Shown here: positions 1 to 9,195 of the stretch, piece by piece | Layout of the letters: each line of letters opens with the position of its first letter | Numbering within the stretch: position 1 is the first letter of the stretch | Translations under genes and position numbers: made by a program | Notes under the pieces: generated by a model | Told to the model about the DNA's origin: nothing | Databases searched by the model: none | The model's input: only the letters and a program-made list of their open reading frames with translations | Assembly (NCBI RefSeq): GCF_008124615.1 | Contig: NZ_VNIB01000015.1 | Span: 1 to 64,000, forward strand | Source: Geothermobacter ehrlichii | Lineage (GTDB): Bacteria; Desulfobacterota; Desulfuromonadia; Desulfuromonadales; Geothermobacteraceae | DNA length: 64,000 bases | Direction: 5' to 3'

Positions 1-2
1 AG

Positions 3-89
3 GTCATCAAGCGAATGGCTTATGGTTTCCGAGACGAGGCTTACTTCTTCCTTAAAATCCGCGCCGCGTTCCCCGGAAATCTACGATGA
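3..89 (+). mobile_element. 3' end of an ISL3-like transposase gene (enters from the left edge)
   Basis: This frame encodes a 28-residue tail with the segment IKRMAYGFRDEAYFFLKIR, then AAFPGNLR and a TGA at 87-89. The Y-G-F-R-D...F-F-L-K-I pattern is what I recall as the C-terminus of ISL3-family (IS204/IS1001/IS1096/IS1165) DDE transposases. The body of the gene lies outside the window. The stop codon falls almost exactly where homology of the next reading frame to its intact paralogue begins. The right end of the element is therefore probably within a few bases of the stop. Family assignment is from memory of the motif and was not searched. Confidence 0.7.
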
Positions 90-1644
90 ACCTTTCTTTC
101 TGGTCTGGAAAGGGGCAGGATATGGCGGCATCAGCCTGTTCAAGGGACTGCTGTTATCTGCAACCGCCGGAATCCTGGTCTGGACGGCACGCTTGCGTGG
201 CAGTTCCTGGCCGGCCATTCTCTGTTGTCTGCCGCTGTTTTTGCTGACCAGCGCGGGTTGGCTGGCCAGGCCCCAGCTCTGGACATTCCTCGGCTTTTCG
301 ATCTTTGTCTGTTTGCTGGAATATCACCGCAAGGCCGGTAGTTTGCGGCTTCTGTGGCTGCCTCCTCTGGCCGTTCTGTGGGCCAACCTGCATGCCGGTT
401 TCATTCTGTCGTTTGCCCTTCTGGCGGCCTATCTGGTCGGCGAGCCAGGGGCCCTGGTCAACCGCTGGAGCCGGCTTGGACGAAAGGAATACCTGCTGCT
501 GTGGGTTGTGCTTGCCGGGTTGGTGCTGGCGGCATTTCTGACCCCCTATCCGGAACAGTTTTTCAGGACCCTGGTTGCTTCGCCGAATTTGGGCGCCGCG
601 CAGAGCGAAAGCGGCAAGGCAGTAGGGGCATTTACCGCCCTGTTCAACATGGACTGGCGGCCGACGACCTTTCGGCAGGATCGGTGGTTCTACTATGCGC
701 TGGGGCTTGGTGCGAGCTGGATGCTTCTCGGTTGGCGGCGGTTCAATCTGACCGATTTCTGCCTGCTTGCCGGCCTGTCACTGATGGGGCTCAAGCTGAG
801 TCGCCATACCAGTTTCCTCTTTTTCGCTCTGGTGGCTTTTTTGCCGGCGTATCTGGATACGGCCGTGATGCCGGTGGTCAGGATGGTCGGAGAGAAAGGG
901 CGGCATTTCGGTGTGGCAGTCATCGCCGTTCTGGCAGCAACGGCGATGATCTGGCTTGCCCGGCCGATCGTGACGACCGCCGGTTTTTTCGATCTCGGGC
1001 TGCGCGAGTGGCACTATCCGGTGCGGGCAACAGAGTTCATCCGACAGCAACGGCTTCCGGGCAATCTCTACAATACCTATGACTGGGGAGGTTATCTTGC
1101 CTGGAAGCTCTATCCACGCTACAAGGTGTTCTGGGACGGTCGGCAGGATGACGCCGCTATGTTTCGTCAGGGATGGCGGGTGATGGCGGGCAAGGAGGAC
1201 TGGCAGGCCATTCTCGACCGGCACCGGGTCAATGTCGTCGTCACCCGTTGTCTGACCATGGATACCGGACAGCGTTATCCGCTGCTCGATCGACTGGAAC
1301 AAAGCGATCAGTGGGCCCTGGTCTACGCCGACAACTGGTCGCTGGTTTTCGTGAGAAAAAAGGCCGTTGCCGACGACTGGTTGCAAAAGTATCGTCTGGA
1401 CAAGGCACGCATCTGGCAGACGCTTTACAGCGAGGCCCGACTGTCGGTGGCGGAAAACCGCTGGCGGTACAAGGCATGGTGGGAAATGGCCCGACTGGAT
1501 CTTCGGCAGCGGCGTTATGCCGAAGCCCTGAACCACCTGGAAGAGTACCTGAGCCGTTCGCCACAGGGCGATCCGGTTGCCGAAAACTATTATCGCATGC
1601 TGTATCCGCTGATCAGAGGCAAGGGGAACAGGGATGGCCACTGA
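82..1644 (+). pseudogene. 5'-truncated GT-C-like multi-pass membrane protein, interrupted by the insertion sequence
   Basis: From about codon 85 the frame aligns with the intact protein at 9196-10920. Shared landmarks are RPQLWTF, LWANLHA, the Y(D)WGGYL region and a long soluble C-terminal part. The paralogue has about 69 more N-terminal residues, including a D-x-x-W-x-L-x-x-G segment that holds the expected catalytic Asp of this type of glycan-handling membrane protein. Those residues are missing here and are replaced by insertion-sequence DNA. An in-frame ATG at 22 exists, but it lies inside the transposase coding region, so it is not a natural start. The remainder has about eight hydrophobic segments and overlaps the next gene by 11 bp. 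It is probably non-functional unless the 5' part survives elsewhere. Confidence 0.75.
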
Positions 1645-2845
1645 GCCGCAGGGACCGAGTCGTCCGTTCAGGATCCTCATGCTGGCGCCGACGCCGTTTT
1701 TTTCCGACCGCGGCTGTCATGTGCGCATTCATGAGGAAGCAGAGGCGCTGAGGCGGTGCGGCCATGAGGTCGGAATCGTCACCTACCACCTGGGGCGGGA
1801 TGCAGGTGCCGGCTCCGTCTGGCGCATCCCCAACATCCCCTGGTACACCAAGACCAGTGCCGGACCGTCCTGGCACAAGCCCTACCTCGACGTTCTGTTG
1901 TTTCTGAAGGCTGTCCGGGTTGCCCGAACCTGGCGACCGGATATCATCCATGCCCATCTGCACGAAGGTGCCCTGCTCGGCGTATTGCTCGGGCGCCTCA
2001 TGCGGCTGCCAGTGCTTTTTGACTGCCAGGGCAGCTTGACTGGCGAGATCCTCGAACATCGCTTTGTGAGGCAGGGGTCGTTTCTGCACAAACTGTTCAA
2101 TTGGGTTGAAACCTGGATCAACAGACATGTCGACCAGATTGCAACCAGTTCGACCCGAACCATGGCGGATATGCTGGAAGTCTGGCCGGAGTTGGGGGAG
2201 AGGATTTTCGCCTTGCCCGATGCGGTCGACCTGGCGGCATTTCGACCTGTGGGCAAAGATCCGGCCCTGTTGCATGAACTTGGCATACCGGAAGATCGGA
2301 AAGTTCTGGTCTATCTTGGAGCTTTGAGCGAACCTCAGGGTACTGACCTGATGTTGGAGGTATTGGCGCGCCTGTTTCGGGAACGCAGAGATCTTCATGC
2401 CTTGATCATGGGCTTCCCCGAGGAGAAATATCGCGAAAAGGCGAAAGCTCTCGGCCTGGAGGGACAGGTGACTTTTACCGGTCGGATCGACTATGCCAAG
2501 GCGTGCAGCTACCTCTGTCTGGGCGATCTCGCACTGTCGCCCAAGCTGTCCAGGACCGAGGCGAACGGCAAGTTGCTCAATTACATGGCCTGCGGCCTGC
2601 CGTGCGTTGTGTTCGATACCCCCGTCAACCGGGAACTGCTGGGAGAGACGGGTGTCTATGCCGCCTATGGTGACGCGGATGCATTTGCCGCCAGGATTGT
2701 CGAGGTGGTCGACAATCCGGAAGACAGAATGGTGCTTTCGCGGCAGGTGCGTGAGTATGTTGAGAGGCATCATTCATGGGAAGCGAGGGTTCGCAGGCTG
2801 GTGGAAGGCTACGAAGATATGCACGCATACGATGAGATGACATGA
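1634..2845 (+). CDS. GT4-family glycosyltransferase
   Basis: A 403-residue cytoplasmic retaining glycosyltransferase with GT-B fold. It would transfer a sugar from an activated nucleotide donor during exopolysaccharide or O-antigen synthesis. The N-terminal Rossmann half begins RILMLAPTPFFSDRG, and the C-terminal half carries a donor-binding segment around SRTEANGKLLNYMACGLP, a variant of the E-x7-E region. Length is normal for GT4. The start overlaps the end of the truncated membrane gene, and the stop overlaps the flippase start (ATGA), so the genes are translationally coupled. The sugar specificity cannot be read from the sequence. Confidence 0.85.
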   Translation: MATEPQGPSRPFRILMLAPTPFFSDRGCHVRIHEEAEALRRCGHEVGIVTYHLGRDAGAGSVWRIPNIPWYTKTSAGPSWHKPYLDVLLFLKAVRVARTWRPDIIHAHLHEGALLGVLLGRLMRLPVLFDCQGSLTGEILEHRFVRQGSFLHKLFNWVETWINRHVDQIATSSTRTMADMLEVWPELGERIFALPDAVDLAAFRPVGKDPALLHELGIPEDRKVLVYLGALSEPQGTDLMLEVLARLFRERRDLHALIMGFPEEKYREKAKALGLEGQVTFTGRIDYAKACSYLCLGDLALSPKLSRTEANGKLLNYMACGLPCVVFDTPVNRELLGETGVYAAYGDADAFAARIVEVVDNPEDRMVLSRQVREYVERHHSWEARVRRLVEGYEDMHAYDEMT

Positions 2846-4152
2846 TTATAGCGAAAGATATTAAACAAAAGCTTTTGGAAGGGGGAGCCTGGGTCTTCGG
2901 TGGGAAGGTTGCGACTGTCTGTCTGGGGCTGGTGACGCATGCCTTGCTCGCACGGTTGTTGCCGATCGAGGAATTTGGAGCGTATTTTCTTCTTTTGAGC
3001 GCTGTCAATGTGGCAGTCATGCTGGCGCAGCTTGGACTGAACCAAACGGTAGTGCGGTTTATATCCGAAGCTTTAGCTGTGCGTGCTTTTGATCGAGCTG
3101 CACGAGTGTTGGGGCTAGCGATTTGCTTCTGCGTGTGTGGTGCCATCGTGGTGGCATCACTTTTCGCGTTTTTGGGGGGGCAGTGGGTTGCTAAGGTCGT
3201 TTTTTCCTCACCCCCTATGGCGGCAACGACTGGCATTGCTTCATTATGGATTGTGACCCTGGCCTTGCAACAGCTCTTTGCTGAAAGCTTTCGTGGACTA
3301 CACGACATCCGTTTTGCGACAGTGTTTGGCGGGTTGATCACCAGTGTACTGGTTGTTGGTGCTCTTTTGTTGCTCTGGTTTTCGGGTTGCCGGGTGAGTC
3401 TGCATACTGTCGTCAGCTTGTGCGTGGTCGCATCCGGGGTCAGTGCTCTAATGGCCGGGATCCTTATTCTGCGGAGGCTACCATTGCGATTGGCCACACA
3501 GAAGCCCAGTGCAGGTGAGGTTTGGCATGTGGCTTGGCCGTTGCTCGGCACGAGTCTTATGCTTTTTGTGCTCACGCAGGTGGACATCTGGATTCTCGGT
3601 GCGGTGCGCGGAGCTGATGAGGTCGCGGTTTATGGGGCAGCGACACGACTTATGTCTTTGGTGTCGATGCCTTTACTTATTGTCAATGGCGTCGTGCCGC
3701 CGATCATCGCACAGATGTACACACAACGGAAAACAGCTGAACTAGAACACATACTCAGAACAACGGCGACCTTTGCCGGCGTACCGTCATTGATTGTGCT
3801 GGTAATATTTATATTTTGGGGAGGTGATGTGCTTTCAATGGTCTATGGACCAAGTTTTTCACAAGCTACGGGCATTTTGCTTTTTTTAAGTGTTGGGCAG
3901 ATGGTGAATGTTTGGGCGGGGTCATGTGGTCTTACACTGATGATGACGGGACATCAGATAGAGATACTGGTGATCACGTTGTTGACAGGTTTTGTTACGA
4001 CAATAATGGCGTTGATTACTGTTCAACCCTGGGGAGGACTTGGGGTAGCTGGAAGTGCAATGGGCGGGATGATTCTGCAGAATTTAGCAATGCTTGGAAT
4101 GACGTACAGGAGAGTTGGGATTCGAACAAATATGAGCTTTGTATTGAGATAA
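2842..4152 (+). CDS. Polysaccharide/oligosaccharide flippase (Wzx/MATE-like)
   Basis: A 436-residue inner-membrane protein with roughly 12 hydrophobic helices. It starts with a short amphipathic stretch and a GGAWVFGGKVATVCLGLVTH helix, as is usual for the polysaccharide biosynthesis protein family of the MOP superfamily. It most likely flips an undecaprenyl-linked repeat unit to the periplasm. It overlaps the preceding glycosyltransferase by 4 bp. Base composition becomes AT-richer towards its 3' end, marking the beginning of a foreign-looking patch. No Wzy polymerase was positively identified beside it. Confidence 0.8.
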   Translation: MIIAKDIKQKLLEGGAWVFGGKVATVCLGLVTHALLARLLPIEEFGAYFLLLSAVNVAVMLAQLGLNQTVVRFISEALAVRAFDRAARVLGLAICFCVCGAIVVASLFAFLGGQWVAKVVFSSPPMAATTGIASLWIVTLALQQLFAESFRGLHDIRFATVFGGLITSVLVVGALLLLWFSGCRVSLHTVVSLCVVASGVSALMAGILILRRLPLRLATQKPSAGEVWHVAWPLLGTSLMLFVLTQVDIWILGAVRGADEVAVYGAATRLMSLVSMPLLIVNGVVPPIIAQMYTQRKTAELEHILRTTATFAGVPSLIVLVIFIFWGGDVLSMVYGPSFSQATGILLFLSVGQMVNVWAGSCGLTLMMTGHQIEILVITLLTGFVTTIMALITVQPWGGLGVAGSAMGGMILQNLAMLGMTYRRVGIRTNMSFVLR

Positions 4153-4242
4153 TGTTGATCTATGTTTGGATAAATTGCTAAATTTTCTATTGCTTGAAAA
4201 TAAATGCATATTGTTTGTTAATACTTTATTCGGAGCAAGAAT

Positions 4243-5052
4243 GTGGTCAATAGATTAAAAAAAGCTATTCGCACTTTATTTGTTGAAGAAAATGCTGGTC
4301 GAAGTGTTACCGTTTTTGATGACGACATTTTCATAGTGTCATATCCAAAGTCAGGAAATACATGGGTTCGTTTCCTTGTTGCAAATGTTGTTTATAAAGA
4401 TCGACAAGTTAATTTTGGATCAATTGAGCGGCTTGTTCCTGATATATATCAGCATAGTGATTTTTTTATTAGGTGTGTGTCACGACCAAGATTTATTAAA
4501 AGTCATGAGTATTTTGATCCAAGATATAAAAGGGTTCTTTACATAGTGAGGGACCCAAGAGATGTTGTTGTTTCTTATTGGTATTATAAGGTCAAGATTA
4601 GGGAAATCAAAGATGGTTTTCCGATGGATGAATTTGTAGATAGATTTGTTTCTGGTGATTTAGATCCGTTTGGATCTTGGGGCGATAACGTTGGAAGTTG
4701 GCTTGGAGCGAGAAAATATTCGTCGAATTTTATGTTGGTTCGTTATGAAGATCTCAGTAGTGATCCGGTTCTTGTGACAAAAAAAATTGTACAGTTTTTT
4801 GGCTTAGCGAGAAATGAAAAAGACATAATTTCAGCAGTAAATAATTCGTCAATCAATCATATGAAGGATCTCGAGAAAAAAGATGGACAAAATTGGAAAC
4901 CCATGAAAAAAGCTCGAAGTGATATCCCCTTTGTTCGACAGGGGTCAGTCGGTGGATGGAAGAATGTGCTATCAGATGTATCGGTTGCTAAGATTGAAAA
5001 CAGTTGGCGCGAACTTCTCGTTGAGCTGGGGTATGATGTGGGGGAGGGATAA
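4243..5052 (+). CDS. Sulfotransferase (PAPS-dependent, glycan-modifying)
   Basis: A 269-residue protein of the P-loop sulfotransferase family. It would transfer sulfate from PAPS to a glycan or other small acceptor. The 5'-phosphosulfate loop is at residues 33-41 (SYPKSGNTW), and the 3'-phosphate site is at about 102-111 (VRDPRDVVVS). Both are intact, and a later RYEDL segment is also typical. The start is GTG with a GGAG box at 4232-4235, seven bases upstream. The gene is strikingly AT-rich compared with the rest of the window, which suggests horizontal acquisition. It sits inside the glycan island, so surface polysaccharide sulfation is the natural inference; the acceptor is unknown. Confidence 0.85.
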   Translation: MVNRLKKAIRTLFVEENAGRSVTVFDDDIFIVSYPKSGNTWVRFLVANVVYKDRQVNFGSIERLVPDIYQHSDFFIRCVSRPRFIKSHEYFDPRYKRVLYIVRDPRDVVVSYWYYKVKIREIKDGFPMDEFVDRFVSGDLDPFGSWGDNVGSWLGARKYSSNFMLVRYEDLSSDPVLVTKKIVQFFGLARNEKDIISAVNNSSINHMKDLEKKDGQNWKPMKKARSDIPFVRQGSVGGWKNVLSDVSVAKIENSWRELLVELGYDVGEG

Positions 5053-5057
5053 TGTAA

Positions 5058-5981
5058 ATGGCGCTTGACAAGGAGGTGCTTTGTTGTCCGGATTGCGGTG
5101 GGGCCTCGGATATTATTGGGCCTATTCCGGCTTCGATAGTTTTTGCAGGTAAGACCCTGTCTAGACCGCTACCGGGAGGGGCTCTCTGTCGTTGCTCCCG
5201 TTGCCATTTGGGGTTTCGTTGGCCCCGACTTTCAAAGGATCGTATGGACCAGCTTTATAGCCAGGGGGGGAGTGAGGTTTGGTCTGTGGGGGGCGACCGT
5301 CGTCGTGACTGGCGTGAGGCTCGTCATTGTCTGAAGCGAGTGTTGCCTGTTGGGGCACGTGTTTTGGACGTCGGGTGTTTTGATGGCGGTTTTTTGGAGC
5401 CGTTTGTGGGGGACTATCGCTGTTACGGTATAGAGATTCATCCTCGCGCGCGACGACGTGCGGAGGAGAAGGGGGTTGAGATCGTTGGCGAGGAGTTTTC
5501 TGAATTGGTGGGTCAATTCGACTGTATTACCGCTATTGATGTTTTTGAGCATGTCGAATTCCCTGGTAAGTTCTTAAGGAAGTGTCTTGCAAGTTTGACC
5601 TGTGGCGGGGTGTTGCTAGTTTCGACAGGAAACATTGATAGTTTTACGTTTCGTCTTATGGGTAGTCGTTATTGGTATTGTAATATTGCAGAGCATATTT
5701 CATTTCTTAGTCCAAGATGGGTGATGCAACTGTCCGATGATTTGGGTGTGCAGATTGAGCATATGGCTTTTTTTGCTCATGATGATGTCTCTATTGCCAG
5801 GGGTATTAAATATACTGTGGCAAACGTTGTTTATTGGCTGTTCCCTAGCCTGATTCGGCGACTCAGGAATATGGGTCTAGGTGCTAAGGATGTGCGGAGG
5901 TTCCCTGCGCTCGCTGAGCACCCTCTGCCCTGGGTGTCGTGGTCAAAGGATCATTTTCTTGTTATTTTGCGCAAGCTGTAA
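5058..5981 (+). CDS. Class I SAM-dependent methyltransferase with N-terminal zinc-ribbon-like cysteines
   Basis: A 307-residue protein. It begins with a CPDCGG...CRCSRC arrangement (residues 10-49) that resembles a small zinc ribbon. This is followed by a Rossmann methyltransferase domain with motif I VLDVGCFDGGF at about 102-112 and a later TAIDVFEHVEFP segment (Methyltransf_23 style). It probably methylates a sugar or a lipid-linked glycan. It lies six bases after the sulfotransferase, so the two are likely co-transcribed. The exact substrate is not visible. The ATG at 5058 is the only sensible start. Confidence 0.75.
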   Translation: MALDKEVLCCPDCGGASDIIGPIPASIVFAGKTLSRPLPGGALCRCSRCHLGFRWPRLSKDRMDQLYSQGGSEVWSVGGDRRRDWREARHCLKRVLPVGARVLDVGCFDGGFLEPFVGDYRCYGIEIHPRARRRAEEKGVEIVGEEFSELVGQFDCITAIDVFEHVEFPGKFLRKCLASLTCGGVLLVSTGNIDSFTFRLMGSRYWYCNIAEHISFLSPRWVMQLSDDLGVQIEHMAFFAHDDVSIARGIKYTVANVVYWLFPSLIRRLRNMGLGAKDVRRFPALAEHPLPWVSWSKDHFLVILRKL

Positions 5982-6118
5982 TGTGTAAATAGACTCTATG
6001 CCGCTAGGGTAGGTTTATTATGCTCATCTGGGAAGGCATTTTGTAGTTGTATTTTTTTTGGGTAGACATGATTGTGAAATATGTGTGATGTCACTTTATA
6101 TTAGTGGCTGATATATCT

Positions 6119-6919
6119 ATGATTTCAATAATTACCATAACATACAATAGTGAAAAATTTATTGAGCAGACGATCAAGAGCGTTTTGTCACAAGATTACC
6201 CTTGTTTTGAATATATAATTGTAGATGGTTTGTCTTCTGATAGAACCTTGGACATAGTAAGAAATTATGCTCGATTAGATCATCGTATAAAATGGATATC
6301 TGAGCCTGACAGAGGCATTTCAGATGCTATGAACAAGGGGATAAGTCTCGCGACGGGCGAGGTTGTATCTCACCTTCACTCTGACGATACCTATCTGCCG
6401 GGGACTCTTGGTGTGGTTTCCGGTTTTTTTCAGAGGAATCCAGAGGCAAAATGGCTAACTGGGTGCCTTCGCTATGTAGATGAAAATGGTAAAGTTCTTT
6501 ATGATGGTACCCTTAGAAATGATTATTCACTTGATAGTCTCCTTTGTAGAAACATAATATCGCACCCGGCCACGTTTATTAAGCGTGATGTATTCGCTGA
6601 AGTTGGATATTTTTCTGATAAATGCCGTTATGCCATGGATTATGATTTATGGCTAAGGATTGCTGCCAAGTATCCTGTTTCTGCTATAAACAAGGTCTTG
6701 GCTACCTTTAGAGTTCATAGTCAGTCACTCTCTACCAGTGACATTCTTGAAGCCATTTCAGAAGATTTTAAAATACGGAGGAAGTATAGAAAAATATATG
6801 GTCAGACTTATTATATTTCAGATTCTTGTCGATTCATAAAAGATTATTTAATTGCGCTGTTTGGTTTGAGTAATTATTTAAAAATTTTTCGTAGTTATTT
6901 GAAAAATATCATTGCATGA
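6119..6919 (+). CDS. GT2-family glycosyltransferase
   Basis: A 266-residue GT-A fold inverting glycosyltransferase. The N-terminus reads ISIITITYNSEKFIEQTIKS, followed by YIIVDGLSSDRT and an SDDTY metal-binding (DxD-like) segment, then a conserved AMDYDLWLRI acceptor-side motif. It belongs to the short cytoplasmic WcaA/WcaE type used in exopolysaccharide assembly. A GTG at 6104 would add five residues; neither start has a convincing ribosome site. The gene is AT-rich like its two upstream neighbours. Its last four bases overlap the next start (ATGA). Confidence 0.85.
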   Translation: MISIITITYNSEKFIEQTIKSVLSQDYPCFEYIIVDGLSSDRTLDIVRNYARLDHRIKWISEPDRGISDAMNKGISLATGEVVSHLHSDDTYLPGTLGVVSGFFQRNPEAKWLTGCLRYVDENGKVLYDGTLRNDYSLDSLLCRNIISHPATFIKRDVFAEVGYFSDKCRYAMDYDLWLRIAAKYPVSAINKVLATFRVHSQSLSTSDILEAISEDFKIRRKYRKIYGQTYYISDSCRFIKDYLIALFGLSNYLKIFRSYLKNIIA

Positions 6920-7992
6920 AGACTGCTATAAAAGTTTTATATCTCCTTCATGATTCGCGTCGTAGTGGTGTTCCCGCTGTAGCTTCCGCCTTTATTAAGC
7001 GTGCGACCATGGTTGGAGTGAAACCAACAGTTCTGTTTGCCTATAATGGTATCTATGCCAGTGAGCTGAAGAATGCTGGGATCCCGACTCTAACTCTTGG
7101 CTCAAGAACGCCCTTTCTATGGCGTTTCAAACGTTTTCTGATGAATGTGTTTTTGTTGCTGAAGGGGAAAGAATTTGATGTTGTCCACATCCACAGTGTC
7201 AAGCTTGCTTGCTCAGTATTGGTCGCTCGTTTACTTGGCTTGAAGGCCGTTTTTCATCTCCACGAGTTGCCTCGTCGTGTTTCGTACCTGCTTCGCTTGG
7301 CGATGGCGTCCGCCGATTGCGTGGTCTTCTGCTCTGAAACCTGCGCTGCTCATTTTGATGGCATTCCGGTCCGGAAGAAAAAAACCATTGTCAATGCCAT
7401 GGCATTCGGGAGGCAATCACCTACTGTACATTCCGATAACGATGTGTTGCCGGTTGTCATGGTCGCCAGTCTTAACCGTAACAAAGGACAACATCTTCTT
7501 TTGAAAGCTTTTAGCCGATTGCGTGACCCCAGGGCACAGTTGTGGCTCTATGGCACCACGGGGCTTTCTGCCCATGGTTACACCAGGTACCTCAAACGAT
7601 ATGCAGCAAAACATGGGATTGCCGATCGAGTTTTCATGCCGGGACCAACCTCTGACGTTTTTTCTGTTTTTTCAAATGCTGCAGTTGTCGTGCATCCATC
7701 CTCGACTGAGTCATTCGGAATGGCATTGGTTGAAGCCCAGTCCTGCGGTGTCCCTGTCATCGCTCATGACTTGGAGGGAATGCGGGAGGTTGTTAAAAAT
7801 GATGTAACGGGGTATCTGGTTTCACCTGGGGATGTGGAACAGATGGCTAGGCGGCTAGAGGAGTTGTTGTCAGACGCTGGGTTGCGGAATCGCATGGGTG
7901 CTCAGGGGTATCGAATGGTGAGGGAGTGTTTTGATATCGAGTCGCGGATTCCTGAATATCGAAAGCTTTATGAGGATATGGTCTCTCCATGA
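6916..7992 (+). CDS. GT4-family glycosyltransferase
   Basis: A 358-residue GT-B glycosyltransferase. The N-terminal domain starts VLYLLHDSRRSGVPAVASAF. The C-terminal donor domain has the classical E-x7-E signature in STESFGMALVEAQSCGVPV at roughly residues 260-280, which binds the nucleotide-sugar. It is expected to act on a lipid-linked glycan at the cytoplasmic face. It overlaps the upstream GT2 gene by 4 bp and the downstream GT4 gene by 4 bp. GC content climbs back towards the genome norm along this gene. Confidence 0.88.
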   Translation: MKTAIKVLYLLHDSRRSGVPAVASAFIKRATMVGVKPTVLFAYNGIYASELKNAGIPTLTLGSRTPFLWRFKRFLMNVFLLLKGKEFDVVHIHSVKLACSVLVARLLGLKAVFHLHELPRRVSYLLRLAMASADCVVFCSETCAAHFDGIPVRKKKTIVNAMAFGRQSPTVHSDNDVLPVVMVASLNRNKGQHLLLKAFSRLRDPRAQLWLYGTTGLSAHGYTRYLKRYAAKHGIADRVFMPGPTSDVFSVFSNAAVVVHPSSTESFGMALVEAQSCGVPVIAHDLEGMREVVKNDVTGYLVSPGDVEQMARRLEELLSDAGLRNRMGAQGYRMVRECFDIESRIPEYRKLYEDMVSP

Positions 7993-9179
7993 ACATCGTC
8001 TTCCTCGCCCCTTTCGGCATTCGCCCCAAAGGAACGCTCATCGCCCGAATGCTCCCTCTGGCTGTGCAGTTGCAGGCCCTGGGGCATAGGGTCACTATTG
8101 TCGCTCCCCCTTACACCAATCCGGAGGATTCCGGTCGGACGGAAGTCGTCGACGGTGTCACCATCCGGAACATCTCTCTTGGTGGTGGCGGCAAGCTGGC
8201 CGCTCCCCTGGTTTACGGATATCGAATGATCAGGCTGGCTCGCAGTGAACGGCCGGATCTCGTGCATCTTTTCAAGCCCAAGGGGTATGGTGGTATGGCG
8301 GCGTTTTTTCACCTCTGGGGCGGGCTGTTTCGGGAAAGAAATGTCCCTTTGTTTGTCGATACTGACGATTGGGAAGGCCGGGGCGGCATGAACAGTCTGC
8401 ACGATTATTCCCGGCCGGAAAAAGCGGTTTTCGCCATCCAGGAGCGCTGGTTGCCCCGGTTGGCCCGGGGTGTGACCGTTGCCAGCCGCACCTTGCAGAC
8501 ACAGGTCTGGGGCATGGGGCTTCCTGCTGAGCGGGTGCTCTATCTTCCCAATGGTGTCGACGACAAAAAAGGGGGGGACGGCGCCAGGGTGCGTGACAAA
8601 CACGGGATTCCTGCGGAGGGGCCGGTCGTGCTGCTGTACACGCGGTTTTTCGAGTTCGAGCAGGAACGGCTTCACCGGGTTCTGACGCAACTGGCGGCGC
8701 AGCGAAAGGATATTTCTTTTCTGGTTGTCGGCAAGGGTCGCAATCGGGAGGAAGACCGTCTGCAGGATGTCGCTGAAAGATGCGGATTTGCCGACCGGCT
8801 GGTGATGGCTGGCTGGGTTCAGCCGGAAGAGATTCCGGACTATCTTGCGGCCGCGGATGTCGCCCTCTATCCATTGGATGACACCCTGTACAATCGCTCG
8901 AAATGCCCGGCCAAGTTGACCGAGATCATTCGTGCCGGATGCCCTGTCGTGGCCGACAGGGTCGGTCAGGTTGCGGAATACCTTCCTTCCGACAGGCTGG
9001 GGATCACCTGTTCGCCGGGAGATGTGCAGGACATGGTGGATGGAGTTCTCGATTTGCTGGCGCATCCCGCAAAGCGCAGGCGAATGGGAAGGGCCGCACG
9101 ACACCATCTTCTGGAAAACTTCAGTTGGCGGGGTGCGGCCGGGGAGCTCGACCGCTTCTACCGCCGGTGCCTGGGCTGA
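7989..9179 (+). CDS. GT4-family glycosyltransferase
   Basis: A 396-residue GT-B glycosyltransferase beginning NIVFLAPFGIRPKGT. The donor-side motif is in YNRSKCPAKLTEIIRAGCPV near residues 302-320, where the second conserved glutamate sits in LTEII. Base composition matches the host, unlike the AT-rich genes just upstream. It overlaps the previous glycosyltransferase by 4 bp and is followed after 16 bp by a large membrane protein gene, consistent with one glycan operon. The sugar and linkage are not predictable. Confidence 0.85.
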   Translation: MNIVFLAPFGIRPKGTLIARMLPLAVQLQALGHRVTIVAPPYTNPEDSGRTEVVDGVTIRNISLGGGGKLAAPLVYGYRMIRLARSERPDLVHLFKPKGYGGMAAFFHLWGGLFRERNVPLFVDTDDWEGRGGMNSLHDYSRPEKAVFAIQERWLPRLARGVTVASRTLQTQVWGMGLPAERVLYLPNGVDDKKGGDGARVRDKHGIPAEGPVVLLYTRFFEFEQERLHRVLTQLAAQRKDISFLVVGKGRNREEDRLQDVAERCGFADRLVMAGWVQPEEIPDYLAAADVALYPLDDTLYNRSKCPAKLTEIIRAGCPVVADRVGQVAEYLPSDRLGITCSPGDVQDMVDGVLDLLAHPAKRRRMGRAARHHLLENFSWRGAAGELDRFYRRCLG

Positions 9180-9195
9180 GCGTTCCGATTCATTC

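Noticed and set aside
22-84. ATG at 22 as a genuine start for the first membrane protein gene
   Set aside because: The first 21 codons are the transposase tail read in another frame and have no counterpart in the intact paralogue.
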